A DNA stretch of 64,000 nucleotides from Methanothermobacter sp. CaT2. Lineage in GTDB: Archaea; Methanobacteriota; Methanobacteria; Methanobacteriales; Methanothermobacteraceae. Of the stretch, positions 37,599 through 45,861 are shown piece after piece. A program made the position numbers and the translations under genes. Below the pieces are notes generated by a model. The model searched no databases. It was not told where the DNA came from and worked only from the letters and a program-made list of their open reading frames with translations. How positions within the stretch are numbered: position 1 is the first letter of the stretch; every line of letters begins with the position of its first letter. The stretch spans positions 1,582,501 to 1,646,500 of the forward strand of contig NZ_AP011952.1 in the NCBI RefSeq assembly GCF_000828575.1, given 5' to 3'.

Positions 37599-38147
37599 AT
37601 GGCTGATAGTACTTTGAAGGATAGGATTTGCCTCATGGATTCAGAGGAAAAGATGAAGGTCGTGGATGAACTTGAACCATCAGAGGAATCAGTTGAAATA
37701 CTTGCAGGACTTCTGGAGGATGAAAGTCATCCTGTTAGATTTAAGGCCGCAGAAAAACTTGCAGAATTTGGAAAACTGTCCCTTGAAAGGCTCATTGAAA
37801 TAATGGACACTGCAGAGGGGGAGGTCAGGAGGTACGCCACATTCGCCCTCAAGAAGATAGGGGATCCCGGCGTTGTGGATCACTTCATTGGGGCCCTTGA
37901 GGATGAGGACTGGGGTGTGAGGAAATTCGCTGCAAGGTCCCTTGGGGAACTGGGGGATAGGAGGGCTGTGGAACCACTAATAGGTGCCCTTGAGGATGAG
38001 GACTGGGGTGTTAAACTTGCCGCCGTGAGGTCCCTTGGCGACCTGAGGGATCCGAGGGCCATAGAACCAATCAAGAAGGCCAGAAGAAAGGGGGATAAGG
38101 ACTTCAAGAAGGCCGCCAACAAGTCACTTAAAAAGATCCAGTCATAA
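37599..38147 (+). CDS. HEAT-repeat protein (PBS lyase type)
   Basis: Residues about 30-180 are short HEAT-like repeats. Two are nearly identical: GALEDEDWGVRKFAARSLGEL and GALEDEDWGVKLAAVRSLGDL. Such alpha-solenoids serve as protein-binding scaffolds. The frame opens at GTG 37590, but ATG 37599 follows AGGTGATTCTC, a good ribosome site. A T6 run at 38155-38160 inside a CCCA/TGGG hairpin probably terminates the message. Partner proteins are unknown. Confidence 0.8.
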   Translation: MADSTLKDRICLMDSEEKMKVVDELEPSEESVEILAGLLEDESHPVRFKAAEKLAEFGKLSLERLIEIMDTAEGEVRRYATFALKKIGDPGVVDHFIGALEDEDWGVRKFAARSLGELGDRRAVEPLIGALEDEDWGVKLAAVRSLGDLRDPRAIEPIKKARRKGDKDFKKAANKSLKKIQS

Positions 38148-38225
38148 CCCATGGTTTTTTCGTTGGGTGAAGTGTTCATCAATCACTCAATTCAGTAATA
38201 TTGTTTATTGAAGTCCCCATGAAAC

Positions 38226-38265
38226 TTTTATATTTTTTAAGTGTCATTATAACTATATATATAAT
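38226..38265 (+). promoter_or_regulatory. Promoter region of the carotenoid operon
   Basis: Two TATA candidates lie ahead of the phytoene desaturase gene: CTTTTATATTTTTT from 38226 and CTATATATATAAT at 38253-38265. The second is only 19-31 bases from ATG 38284, while GGTGG just before the ATG implies a leader, favouring the first. Confidence 0.45.
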
Positions 38266-38283
38266 ATTTTAGCCGGTGGTTTC

Positions 38284-39759
38284 ATGAGGATAGTGATCGT
38301 GGGGGCTGGATTTGGAGGTCTATCTGCAGCAGCGCTTCTTGCAAGGGATGGGATGGATGTAACTGTTATTGAAAAAAATGAGGGTCCAGGTGGACGTGCA
38401 AGCGTCTACAGTGAGGGGGGGTTTACCTTTGATATGGGCCCATCATGGTACCTCATGCCCGACATATTTGAGAACTTCTTTGCAGAGTTCAGGAGGAAAC
38501 CTGAGGATTTCTACTCCCTGAAACAGCTTGACCCTGCATACAGGGTATTTTTTGATGATGATAAGGTTGTAGATGTCTCATCAGATATCGAAAGGAACTA
38601 TGAACTCTTTGACAGCTTCGAGGAAAACGGGGGCGAGAAGCTCAGGGAATACCTCCATTCAGCAGGTGAACTCTATGATTCTGTTGTAAAGGAGATGCTC
38701 TACAGGGACTACCGTTCCATCCTTGACTTCCTCAATGGCAAACTCCTTCTTCAGGGGATAAGACTCAACATACTCGAATCCCTTGAGCACTTTGTTAACA
38801 AACGTTTTGAGAGTGATGAGGCAAGAAAGATACTCCAGTACTCCATAGGATTCCTTGGAAGCGCACCGCAGGATACACCCTCCATGTACCATATCATGTC
38901 CCACATTGACATGACACTGGGGGTTTTCTACCCTGAGGGAGGCATAAGGAGGGTTGCAGAGTCCATATATGAACTCGCACTTGAGAACGGGGCTGAATTC
39001 CATTTCAATGAGGAGGTTAAGAGGATAGAGGTTACAGATAAGATGGCAACCTCTGTTGTAACCGACAGGAACATCCACGATGCCGATGCAGTTCTTGTGA
39101 ATGCAGATTACCCCCACAGTGAACTTGAACTCGTTGATGCCAACCACAGGACCTATGATGAGAACTACTGGAATTCAAGGGTACTGGCACCATCAGCCTT
39201 TGTGGCCTACGTTGGTGTTGACCGCACAGTAGACGCCCTTGACCACCATAACCTCTTCCTTGAGAGGGACTGGGCAGACAAGTTCCAGCAGGTCTTTGAC
39301 CCTGAAAAGGCATCCTGGCCTGAGAGGCCATCATACTATGTTAATGTTCCCTCAAGGACGGATAAAACAGCTGCTCCTGAGGGATCAGACACCCTATTCA
39401 TACTGGTCCCCCTGGCACCGGGTATGGAGGATAACCATGAGCTGAGGGAGGGTCTCTACAGCAGGGTCATGGATGACCTTGAGAGGAAAACCGGTATGAG
39501 GATAAGGGGCCATGTGGTGGTGAAGCGCATATTCGCCATAAATGACTTCAGGGAACGCTACAATGCATACAGGGGGACAGCACTTGGCCTATCCCATACC
39601 CTCAGGCAGACCGCCCTCTGGAGACCGGCACATAAAAGCAAGAAGGTCAAAAACCTTTACTACACTGGACAGTACACCCATCCGGGTATAGGGGTGCCTA
39701 TGACACTCATATCCTCCCAGATTGTCTGCAGAGAAATACTGGAAGAAATGGGTGAATAG
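38284..39759 (+). CDS. crtI: Phytoene desaturase (CrtI family)
   Basis: An FAD-dependent carotenoid desaturase of 491 residues. The dinucleotide fold is IVIVGAGFGGLSAAALLA (residues 3-20), followed by EKNEGPGGRASVYSEGGFTFDMGPSW, the usual CrtI N-terminus. The C-terminal flavin motif is NLYYTGQYTHPGIGVPMTLISSQ. CrtI desaturates phytoene to lycopene in several steps. It starts a plus-strand cluster with phytoene synthase and a lycopene-elongase-like prenyltransferase, facing a CruF-like gene. The whole set is that of C50 bacterioruberin synthesis. Confidence 0.88.
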   Translation: MRIVIVGAGFGGLSAAALLARDGMDVTVIEKNEGPGGRASVYSEGGFTFDMGPSWYLMPDIFENFFAEFRRKPEDFYSLKQLDPAYRVFFDDDKVVDVSSDIERNYELFDSFEENGGEKLREYLHSAGELYDSVVKEMLYRDYRSILDFLNGKLLLQGIRLNILESLEHFVNKRFESDEARKILQYSIGFLGSAPQDTPSMYHIMSHIDMTLGVFYPEGGIRRVAESIYELALENGAEFHFNEEVKRIEVTDKMATSVVTDRNIHDADAVLVNADYPHSELELVDANHRTYDENYWNSRVLAPSAFVAYVGVDRTVDALDHHNLFLERDWADKFQQVFDPEKASWPERPSYYVNVPSRTDKTAAPEGSDTLFILVPLAPGMEDNHELREGLYSRVMDDLERKTGMRIRGHVVVKRIFAINDFRERYNAYRGTALGLSHTLRQTALWRPAHKSKKVKNLYYTGQYTHPGIGVPMTLISSQIVCREILEEMGE

Positions 39760-39772
39760 TCCAGAATCCTCC

Positions 39773-40672
39773 ATGCAAAGCAACTTTAAAAGTTTTATGG
39801 GTGATAGGCTCTTGATTGATGAAAAAATCTATTCAATATTCAAAAGGGGAAGCAAAACATACTTCTACAGCACCCTCTTCTTCCCACCCAAGGTGAGGAG
39901 GGACGTTTTCATACTCTACAGTTTCCTGAGAAAGGCGGATGACTATGTTGATAGAATACCACAGGATACCGAGGGGTTCTACGACTTTGTTGAACGCTAC
40001 CGGGTGGCATCATCAGGTGAAAAAACAGGGGATGTGGTTGTTGATTCATTCGCGGAACTTTCAGCCAGGAAATCTTTCAATAAAGAGTAGACAGAGGCCT
40101 TTCTAAGATCAATGGAGATGGATATAACTGTATCATCCTACAGGACAATGGCTGACCTTGAGGAGTACCTCCTGGGTTCATCTGAGGTTGTGGGCCTCTT
40201 CATGGCATCCATCATGGGCCTTGACACGGATTCATACCCCCACGCCCGCTACCTGGGGAGGGCCATGCAGTACGTCAACTTCATAAGGGACATAGCAGAG
40301 GATGTTGAACTTGGAAGGCTCTACTTCCCGCTGACTGAACTTGAAAGATTTGATCTGGAGTCACTGGATTTAAGTGAAATAAGGGGAAGGGAGGATAATT
40401 TCAGGTCCTTCCTCAGGGCTCAGATTGATATTTACAGGGACTGGCAGAGGAGGGCAGAGGAGGGTTACAGGTACATCCCCTACCGCTACCTGGTACCCAT
40501 AAAGACCGCCGCCGACATGTACCTCTGGACGTCCAGGATAATTGAAAGGGACCCCCTCATAGTCTACCGGAGGAAGGTGAAGCCCTCAAGGGGCAGGGTG
40601 GTCTCAGGGGCCCTCCTGAACATGCTGAGGCTCATCAGACCCAGGGCAGCCGTTAATGAGGGGAGTATTTAG
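39773..40672 (+). pseudogene. crtB: Phytoene synthase (CrtB family) with in-frame TAG
   Basis: The reading frame runs from ATG 39773 (the frame is open from TTG 39722) to 40672, broken by one TAG at 40088-40090. Both sides stay in frame and both match squalene/phytoene synthases: the first aspartate-rich motif RKADDYVD is before the stop and the second, FIRDIAEDVELGRLYFP, is after it. The stop falls where relatives have tryptophan (KE-stop-TEAFLRSMEMD against an EWxEAF pattern), which one G-to-A change would explain. As written, the protein loses half its active site. A downstream ATG at 40112 could start only the inactive C-terminal half. Confidence 0.85.
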
Positions 40673-40683
40673 GGGACCTTCAA

Positions 40684-41577
40684 ATGTCTCAGATGACCCC
40701 AGGATCCCTTTTTAATTCCATAAAAGATTACACGGGCTTTCTGGTCGGCATATCCCGATTCAGGTTCTGGATATACACCGGGGGGACGTATGTAATTGGG
40801 TACACCCTTGCAGCGAAGGGGTTCACTGATTTTCTCTCACCAGCCTATTACATCTACCTCATCTACTTCTTTTTCCCGGCTAACGTGTTCATCTACGGTG
40901 TCAACGACTACTGGGATGAGGATACAGACAGACTCAACCCCAAGAAGGGCTCAAGGGAGCACATGCTGATGCAGAGTGAGAGGAGGAAACTCAGAAATTC
41001 ACTGCTTGCAGTTACAGGTATCAGCGTCGCGCTCATGTTTTCACAGAAACCACAGGAGGCCATTCTTTTCATCGGATTTTTATTCCTATCCTATTTCTAC
41101 AGTGCACCCCCACTCAGATTCAAGGAGAGGCCCTTCCTGGATTTTTCATCCAATTACCTCTACATAATGCCCGGTGTATTTGCCTACAGTCTCGCATCAG
41201 GGAGCCTACCTGAACCCATAATCCTCCTTGCAGGCTACTGCCACATCGCTGCCATGCACATATTCTCTGCCGTACCTGACACAGAGTATGATAGGAGGGC
41301 AGGGATCAACACAACACCAGTATTTATGGGTGAAAGGGCGGCACTTGCACTTTCAGCAGCCTTCTGGCTGATATTATCTTTCATCACTGTCTATCTTACA
41401 GATCTACATCCTCTAAGCTTTCTGGTATTCGCGTATCCTGCATTTCCCCTTTCTGTACTTTTTTTCGAAAGAATAAGGATAGAGAGGGTTTACTGGTACC
41501 TGCCCTACGTCAACACAGCCCTTGGGGGTCTGCTCTTCCTTGCGCTCATAAACCACAAGATCTTTCACTGGATTTGA
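40684..41577 (+). CDS. UbiA-family lycopene elongase-like prenyltransferase
   Basis: A 297-residue membrane protein with about eight transmembrane segments and the first aspartate motif VNDYWDEDTDRLNPKKGSRE, whose N-P-K-K ending is typical of lycopene elongases (LyeJ, CrtEb). The second acidic motif is VPDTEYDRRAGINTT. These enzymes add C5 units to both ends of lycopene to give C50 carotenoids. Position right after the phytoene synthase remnant and opposite a CruF-like gene supports that role. Substrate specificity is inferred. Confidence 0.78.
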   Translation: MSQMTPGSLFNSIKDYTGFLVGISRFRFWIYTGGTYVIGYTLAAKGFTDFLSPAYYIYLIYFFFPANVFIYGVNDYWDEDTDRLNPKKGSREHMLMQSERRKLRNSLLAVTGISVALMFSQKPQEAILFIGFLFLSYFYSAPPLRFKERPFLDFSSNYLYIMPGVFAYSLASGSLPEPIILLAGYCHIAAMHIFSAVPDTEYDRRAGINTTPVFMGERAALALSAAFWLILSFITVYLTDLHPLSFLVFAYPAFPLSVLFFERIRIERVYWYLPYVNTALGGLLFLALINHKIFHWI

Positions 41578-41586
41578 TCTTGAAGG

Positions 41587-41592
41587 TTTTTT
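41587..41592 (+). terminator. Oligo-T terminator of the carotenoid operon
   Basis: A run of six T residues nine bases after the prenyltransferase stop, followed by TTTT 18 bases on, in the 48-base gap to the convergent CruF-like gene. It fits an archaeal T-run terminator. Confidence 0.45.
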
Positions 41593-41625
41593 GCTGTAGT
41601 TTTCTGGATTTAACTATTCCGGATC

Positions 41626-42360
41626 CTACCACAGGTTTGCCTTTGTTTTAATGAGTATGAGTGCCAGGAGGATTAAACCGGTTATGAAGGGGATCTCAAG
41701 TCCAAGGAATAGGCAGGCCGCTGTCCAGAAGCACATTATCAGGTAGAGGCTGGAGATGGTCCCTGATTTCATTTCCTTCGTAGAATCACCCAGAACCACA
41801 AGCAGAATAAGGGATGCAATGAAACCTGAGAGCACCCATCCAGCGAAGTTCTGCAGGGGCACACCATAGAATATTCCTGGATTACTCCAGATCCAGAAGT
41901 TGAGGGCCACGGCTGCAGGGTCAATCACCACATCTGTGAGGCCCACAAGGAGGGTTGAGAGGCCCAGAAATTTCACTTTCCCACCAACAGATTCCTTTGC
42001 AAGATAGGCCGACCCAAGGAAGAGGGGTAGCCAGGCGAATGGGACCGTGAAGGGTGTGTGTCCAAGTATCTTCAGTCCAATGAGTCCGGTGTAGTGGAAC
42101 TCCGAGTAGGGAAAACCCGTTACTATGGCCAAAGTTTCGATCAGAATTGCATAGGCCCCCAGAACAAGTATCAGAATAACACCACGACCCCTGAGGTCCC
42201 TTATCACCGAAATAAATGATGGGAGGGCCATGGATATGATGAAAACAACCGATACCGCGGAATAACCCCCTATATCCACGTTGGCTACAAAGTATGATGA
42301 GAACGCAAGGATGATACCCACAAGGAGTATGATGATGGATTTCCTGGAGGGTCTATTCAT
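41626..42360 (-). CDS. CruF-like carotenoid hydratase family membrane protein
   Basis: A seven-to-eight-segment membrane protein with the conserved patches TGFPYSEFHYT, VPFAWLPLFLG, DPAAVALNFWIWSNPGIFYGVPLQNFAGW, as in the carotenoid-biosynthesis (DUF422) family that includes CruF, the bisanhydrobacterioruberin hydratase. It converges on the lycopene-elongase-like gene. The frame is open to 42390, but ATG 42360 has GGAG six bases upstream and an eight-base overlap with the nitrilase-family gene, giving 244 residues. With CrtI and the elongase it points to C50 carotenoid synthesis. Confidence 0.78.
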   Translation of the reverse strand: MNRPSRKSIIILLVGIILAFSSYFVANVDIGGYSAVSVVFIISMALPSFISVIRDLRGRGVILILVLGAYAILIETLAIVTGFPYSEFHYTGLIGLKILGHTPFTVPFAWLPLFLGSAYLAKESVGGKVKFLGLSTLLVGLTDVVIDPAAVALNFWIWSNPGIFYGVPLQNFAGWVLSGFIASLILLVVLGDSTKEMKSGTISSLYLIMCFWTAACLFLGLEIPFITGLILLALILIKTKANLW

Positions 42361-43195
42361 GATCAGCTCCCTCCCTCCACCTGTAAACATCTGGTCTCCG
42401 ATTCCTTAGAAGTGGAAGCTCCCTTCTCACTTTCTCCACCATTTCCATATTCAGGTTGGCTGTTAGAACACATTCTGAGCTACCCGCATCAACCATAACC
42501 GAACCCCATGGGTCGGCGACAAGTGAGTGACCGTATGCAACATAGGATGCCCGGGGATTTCTTGCAGGGGACACTGCGACACAGTAGCACTGGTTGTCAA
42601 GGGCCCTCGACCGCACAAGGAGCTTCCAGTGGGCTGGACCGGTTGTCATGTTGAATGCCCCGGGAAATATGAGAACCTCCGCACCCCCCAGGGCCATCAT
42701 CCTTGAGAGTTCAGGGAAGCGCATGTCATAGCATATACCAACACCGATCACAGCAGAACCTGTTTCAGTAACGGTCACAGAGCTACCCGCAATAAGAGTG
42801 TCGGATTCCCTGAAGGTTATCTCACCCTCCACGTCTATATCAAAGAGGTGAACCTTCCTGTGCCTCGCCACGACTTCACCACCATCATCAATGATGAAGG
42901 AGGTGTTGTATATTCCCTCCGGGGTTCTCTCGGGAATTGAACCTGCAACAAGATGGATCCCCAGTTCTGCTGCAAGGGATCTCATTGCGGTTATGGTCTC
43001 TCCATTCTCATCCTCTGCATATTCAGGGAAGAGTTCAGAGTCGTAGGGGCATGTGAACATCTCAGGAAGGACCACAAGTTCAGCACCCCGGTTGCACGCT
43101 TCCATTATCATCTCAGAGGCCTTTTTGATGTTTTCTTCCTTTCTCTCAGTTACCTTCATCTGACAGATTCCAACCCTCAGACCGGGCACCCCCAT
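42353..43195 (-). CDS. Nitrilase-superfamily amidohydrolase
   Basis: The E-K-C triad of carbon-nitrogen hydrolases is present: glutamate in LVVLPEMFTCPYDSE, lysine in RHRKVHLFDID and cysteine in VGICYDMRFPEL. The subgroup resembles omega-amidase and Nit2-like enzymes that hydrolyse alpha-ketoglutaramate. Length 280 is normal. It overlaps the CruF-like gene by eight bases but is unlikely to act in the same pathway. Confidence 0.88.
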   Translation of the reverse strand: MGVPGLRVGICQMKVTERKEENIKKASEMIMEACNRGAELVVLPEMFTCPYDSELFPEYAEDENGETITAMRSLAAELGIHLVAGSIPERTPEGIYNTSFIIDDGGEVVARHRKVHLFDIDVEGEITFRESDTLIAGSSVTVTETGSAVIGVGICYDMRFPELSRMMALGGAEVLIFPGAFNMTTGPAHWKLLVRSRALDNQCYCVAVSPARNPRASYVAYGHSLVADPWGSVMVDAGSSECVLTANLNMEMVEKVRRELPLLRNRRPDVYRWREGADHE

Positions 43196-43205
43196 AATAT
43201 GGTCC

Positions 43206-43757
43206 TCAGAGGACGTTGTTCTCCAGGAGTATCCTTAAACCAATGAGGATGAGGATGACACCACCCAGTGCCTCTATACGGTTTTCAAAGATGTGACCTA
43301 TCTTCTCTCCAAGATAGCTTCCCGCAAGGGAGAGGAAGAATGTGATGACTCCTATGATTATTATGGGTAACCATATTGATATGTTAAGGAGTGCAAAACT
43401 GACACCCACAGCAAAGGCGTCTATGCTGGTTGCAACTGATAGCAAAAGGAGTTCTCGGTAACTGAATTTGAATTCCTCCTCCTCAAGCATGGTGCTCTCG
43501 TATATCATTTTCAGGCCGATGAGAAGGAGGAGTGTAAATGCAACCCAGGGCGCAAAGGTTGACACGATGCTCTGGATTTCAATGCCGGATATCCATCCGA
43601 GGACGGGCATGAACGCCTGGAATGCCCCGAATGAGAATGCAGTTATGAGGGCGTAGTTGATTCCTGATTCATGGCTCACAAGACCGCGGCTCACTGATAT
43701 GCTGAATGTGTCCATTCCCAGGCCAATTCCAACGAAAACCATCGATAGAAGATCCAT
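43206..43757 (-). CDS. mntP: MntP-type manganese efflux pump
   Basis: Six transmembrane segments with the two family motifs GLGMDTFSISVSRG (first helix) and ATSIDAFAVGVSFAL (fourth helix), whose aspartates bind Mn(II). MntP exports manganese. ATG 43757 is preferred because GGTGAT lies four bases upstream and it gives the usual N-terminus at 183 residues. A TATA box at about 43831-43838 and a perfect 12-base palindrome at 43810-43821 precede it, so it may be metal-regulated. Confidence 0.9.
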   Translation of the reverse strand: MDLLSMVFVGIGLGMDTFSISVSRGLVSHESGINYALITAFSFGAFQAFMPVLGWISGIEIQSIVSTFAPWVAFTLLLLIGLKMIYESTMLEEEEFKFSYRELLLLSVATSIDAFAVGVSFALLNISIWLPIIIIGVITFFLSLAGSYLGEKIGHIFENRIEALGGVILILIGLRILLENNVL

Positions 43758-43809
43758 GGGTATCACCATTGAGTAACCATATAATTCTCTCACCAGTTAC
43801 TTATAAAAT

Positions 43810-43821
43810 CATCTGCAGATG
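43810..43821. promoter_or_regulatory. Palindrome at the mntP transcription start
   Basis: CATCTGCAGATG is a perfect 12-base palindrome between the minus-strand TATATA box (43831-43838) and the mntP start, covering the expected transcription start. It could be an operator for a metal-dependent regulator. Confidence 0.4.
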
Positions 43822-43848
43822 CAAAAAGTTTATATACTACCATTTTAA

Positions 43849-43860
43849 TAACTTAAGTTA
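43849..43860. promoter_or_regulatory. Palindrome in the mntP-htrA divergent region
   Basis: TAACTTAAGTTA is a perfect 12-base palindrome about 76 bases before the HtrA start and just upstream of the mntP TATA box. It could control either gene. Because it is AT-only apart from one CG pair of positions, chance is a real alternative. Confidence 0.3.
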
Positions 43861-43935
43861 ACTAAATTTCTTAGATTCTGAAAAACACCTAAAAAGATTT
43901 TAATATGCGTTTAAAAAATTTCAGGAAATCTAAAA

Positions 43936-44922
43936 ATGTTTAAAGCCAAAAATAAAAGCATAAGTCATGGATTTGATGAAAAGGAGTTAGAAGAATCAGA
44001 AGTAATGGATGCATATTCAAGGGCCGTCATGGATGCCTCCGCGGCGGTGAGCCCCTCGGTTGTCAGGGTAACAACACGGTCAAAATCAGGAAGCAGAGCA
44101 GCAGGCGGGGGCTCAGGGGTCATCTATACAGAGAAAGGCCATATAATAACCAACAGCCACGTCATCCACGGGGCAGAGAGGATAGACGTGAACCTCCACA
44201 CAGGGGAGCACCACACAGCAGAGGTTGTGGGTGATGACCCCCACACTGACATTGCAGTCATAAAAATTGAACCTGAAACAGAACTCCAGGTACCTGAATT
44301 CGCAGACTCCAGCAGGGTGAGGGTCGGTCAGCTCGCCCTTGCAATAGGCAACCCCTTTGGCTTCCAGTTCACTGTCACAGCAGGGGTGGTGAGTGCCACA
44401 GGAAGATCCCTCAGGACAATGACAGGAAGACTGGTTGATGGGGTCATACAGACCGACGCGGCACTCAACTCTGGAAACTCTGGCGGCCCACTGGTGGACT
44501 TCAGGGGGAGGGTACTTGGAATAAACACGGCACTCATAAGGCCGGCCCAGGGGCTCTGCTTCGCCATACCATCAAACACAGTCCGTGAGGTTGCAGATAA
44601 ACTCATAAAGGACGGCAAAATAAGGAGGGCCCACCTGGGGGTTTCATGTCAGAACATAGTCATCAGGGATGAACTCAGGGAAAAACTCGGCTTGAATTCA
44701 GAGAGGGGCGTGATGATAGCATCACTCCAGGATGGCCCGGCAAGGGTCGCTGGAATGATGAGGGGCGATGTGATAGTGGCAATCGATGATGAGCCGGTGG
44801 AGACAGTGGACGACATCCACAGGATACTCGGTGAGGAAAAGATCGACGTGGAATGTCACGTGGATGTGATAAGGGGGTCAGAGGTCTGTAAAGTCCAGGT
44901 AAGGCCCTCAGAGCTCCAGTGA
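43936..44922 (+). CDS. HtrA/DegP-family serine protease
   Basis: A trypsin-like protease with histidine in IITNSHVIHG, aspartate in DPHTDIAVIK and serine in LNSGNSGGPLVD, followed by a single PDZ domain (residues about 232-325, GVMIASLQDGPARVAGMMRGD). There is no signal peptide or transmembrane segment, so it should act in the cytoplasm. HtrA proteases degrade or refold damaged proteins. It lies 53 bases before a MoxR ATPase and a VWA-domain protein. Confidence 0.92.
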   Translation: MFKAKNKSISHGFDEKELEESEVMDAYSRAVMDASAAVSPSVVRVTTRSKSGSRAAGGGSGVIYTEKGHIITNSHVIHGAERIDVNLHTGEHHTAEVVGDDPHTDIAVIKIEPETELQVPEFADSSRVRVGQLALAIGNPFGFQFTVTAGVVSATGRSLRTMTGRLVDGVIQTDAALNSGNSGGPLVDFRGRVLGINTALIRPAQGLCFAIPSNTVREVADKLIKDGKIRRAHLGVSCQNIVIRDELREKLGLNSERGVMIASLQDGPARVAGMMRGDVIVAIDDEPVETVDDIHRILGEEKIDVECHVDVIRGSEVCKVQVRPSELQ

Positions 44923-44975
44923 CTCTCCACCAAAATTTTTATGGGTGCACAGAACCATAGGTTATCCGTGGTAAG

Positions 44976-45833
44976 ATGAAACCATCAGAAAAACTGGATG
45001 AGATTGACTCATCACTGAGGGGGGTGGGCTACGTACCAGACAGGGAGATCCTGATAACACTCTTCCTGGCACTGGAACTTGGAAAGCCCATCCTTGTGGA
45101 GGGCCCCCCAGGCACAGGAAAGACAATGCTGGCCAGAAAGACAGCCGAGGCCCTTGGAAGGGAATTCTTCAGGATACAGTGCTATGAGGGCATAACATTC
45201 GAACAGATAGTCGGGGAATGGAACTACCAGAAGCAGCTTCTGAGCCTTGAAAGGTCCAGGATCAGCGGATCCCCAGAGGACGTCTTCACTGAGGATTACT
45301 TCATAAAGAGACCCCTCCTGTCAGCATTCATCAATGAGAAACCCTCACTCATCCTCATAGATGAAATAGATAAGGCCGACGAGGAAGTTGAGAGTTTTCT
45401 GCTTCAGGCACTTGGAGAAAAACAGATAACAGTCAATGACCTTGGAACCTTTGACCTCAGAAATGATATACTGGTCTTCCTCACATCCAACTCCCAGCGA
45501 AACCTACTGGATGAGACAAGGGACAGGTGCCTCTACATCCACATCGACTACCCGGACCCTGAACGTGAAATGGAGATTGTAAGGGCACACGTCCCCTCTG
45601 CACCTGCCACTCTTGTTCAGGAGACCGTCATGTTCATAAACCGGATAAGGAAACTGGGTGTCATAAAGAAGCCCTCAATAAGGGCAACAGTGGACTGGCT
45701 CCGAACCCTCATGGCCCTTGGAAAGGAACACATTGACAGGGAAACAGCTGAGGAGACCCTGGGTGTGGTTATAAAAAACAGGGCAGACGAGGGCAAGGTT
45801 CGGGGGCTTGTGGAATCCCTTGATGAGAGTTAA
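44976..45833 (+). CDS. MoxR-type AAA+ ATPase
   Basis: Walker A is [14 protein letters not shown] (near residue 42), Walker B is [13 protein letters not shown], and a sensor 1 TSNSQR follows. MoxR ATPases work with VWA-domain proteins, often as chaperones that insert metals or cofactors. The gene starts 53 bases after the protease and 28 before a VWA gene. The substrate is unknown. Confidence 0.9.
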   Translation: MKPSEKLDEIDSSLRGVGYVPDREILITLFLALELGKPILVEGPPGTGKTMLARKTAEALGREFFRIQCYEGITFEQIVGEWNYQKQLLSLERSRISGSPEDVFTEDYFIKRPLLSAFINEKPSLILIDEIDKADEEVESFLLQALGEKQITVNDLGTFDLRNDILVFLTSNSQRNLLDETRDRCLYIHIDYPDPEREMEIVRAHVPSAPATLVQETVMFINRIRKLGVIKKPSIRATVDWLRTLMALGKEHIDRETAEETLGVVIKNRADEGKVRGLVESLDES

Positions 45834-45861
45834 CCACCAGTGAAACTGGAGCACATGTTTC

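Noticed and set aside
40088-40090. TAG decoded as pyrrolysine
   Set aside because: TAG ends several ordinary genes here and this genus is not known to carry the pyrrolysine system. Relatives have tryptophan at the site.
40112-40672. C-terminal CrtB half as an independent gene
   Set aside because: It is in the same frame as the N-terminal half, has no ribosome site at ATG 40112 and lacks the first aspartate motif.
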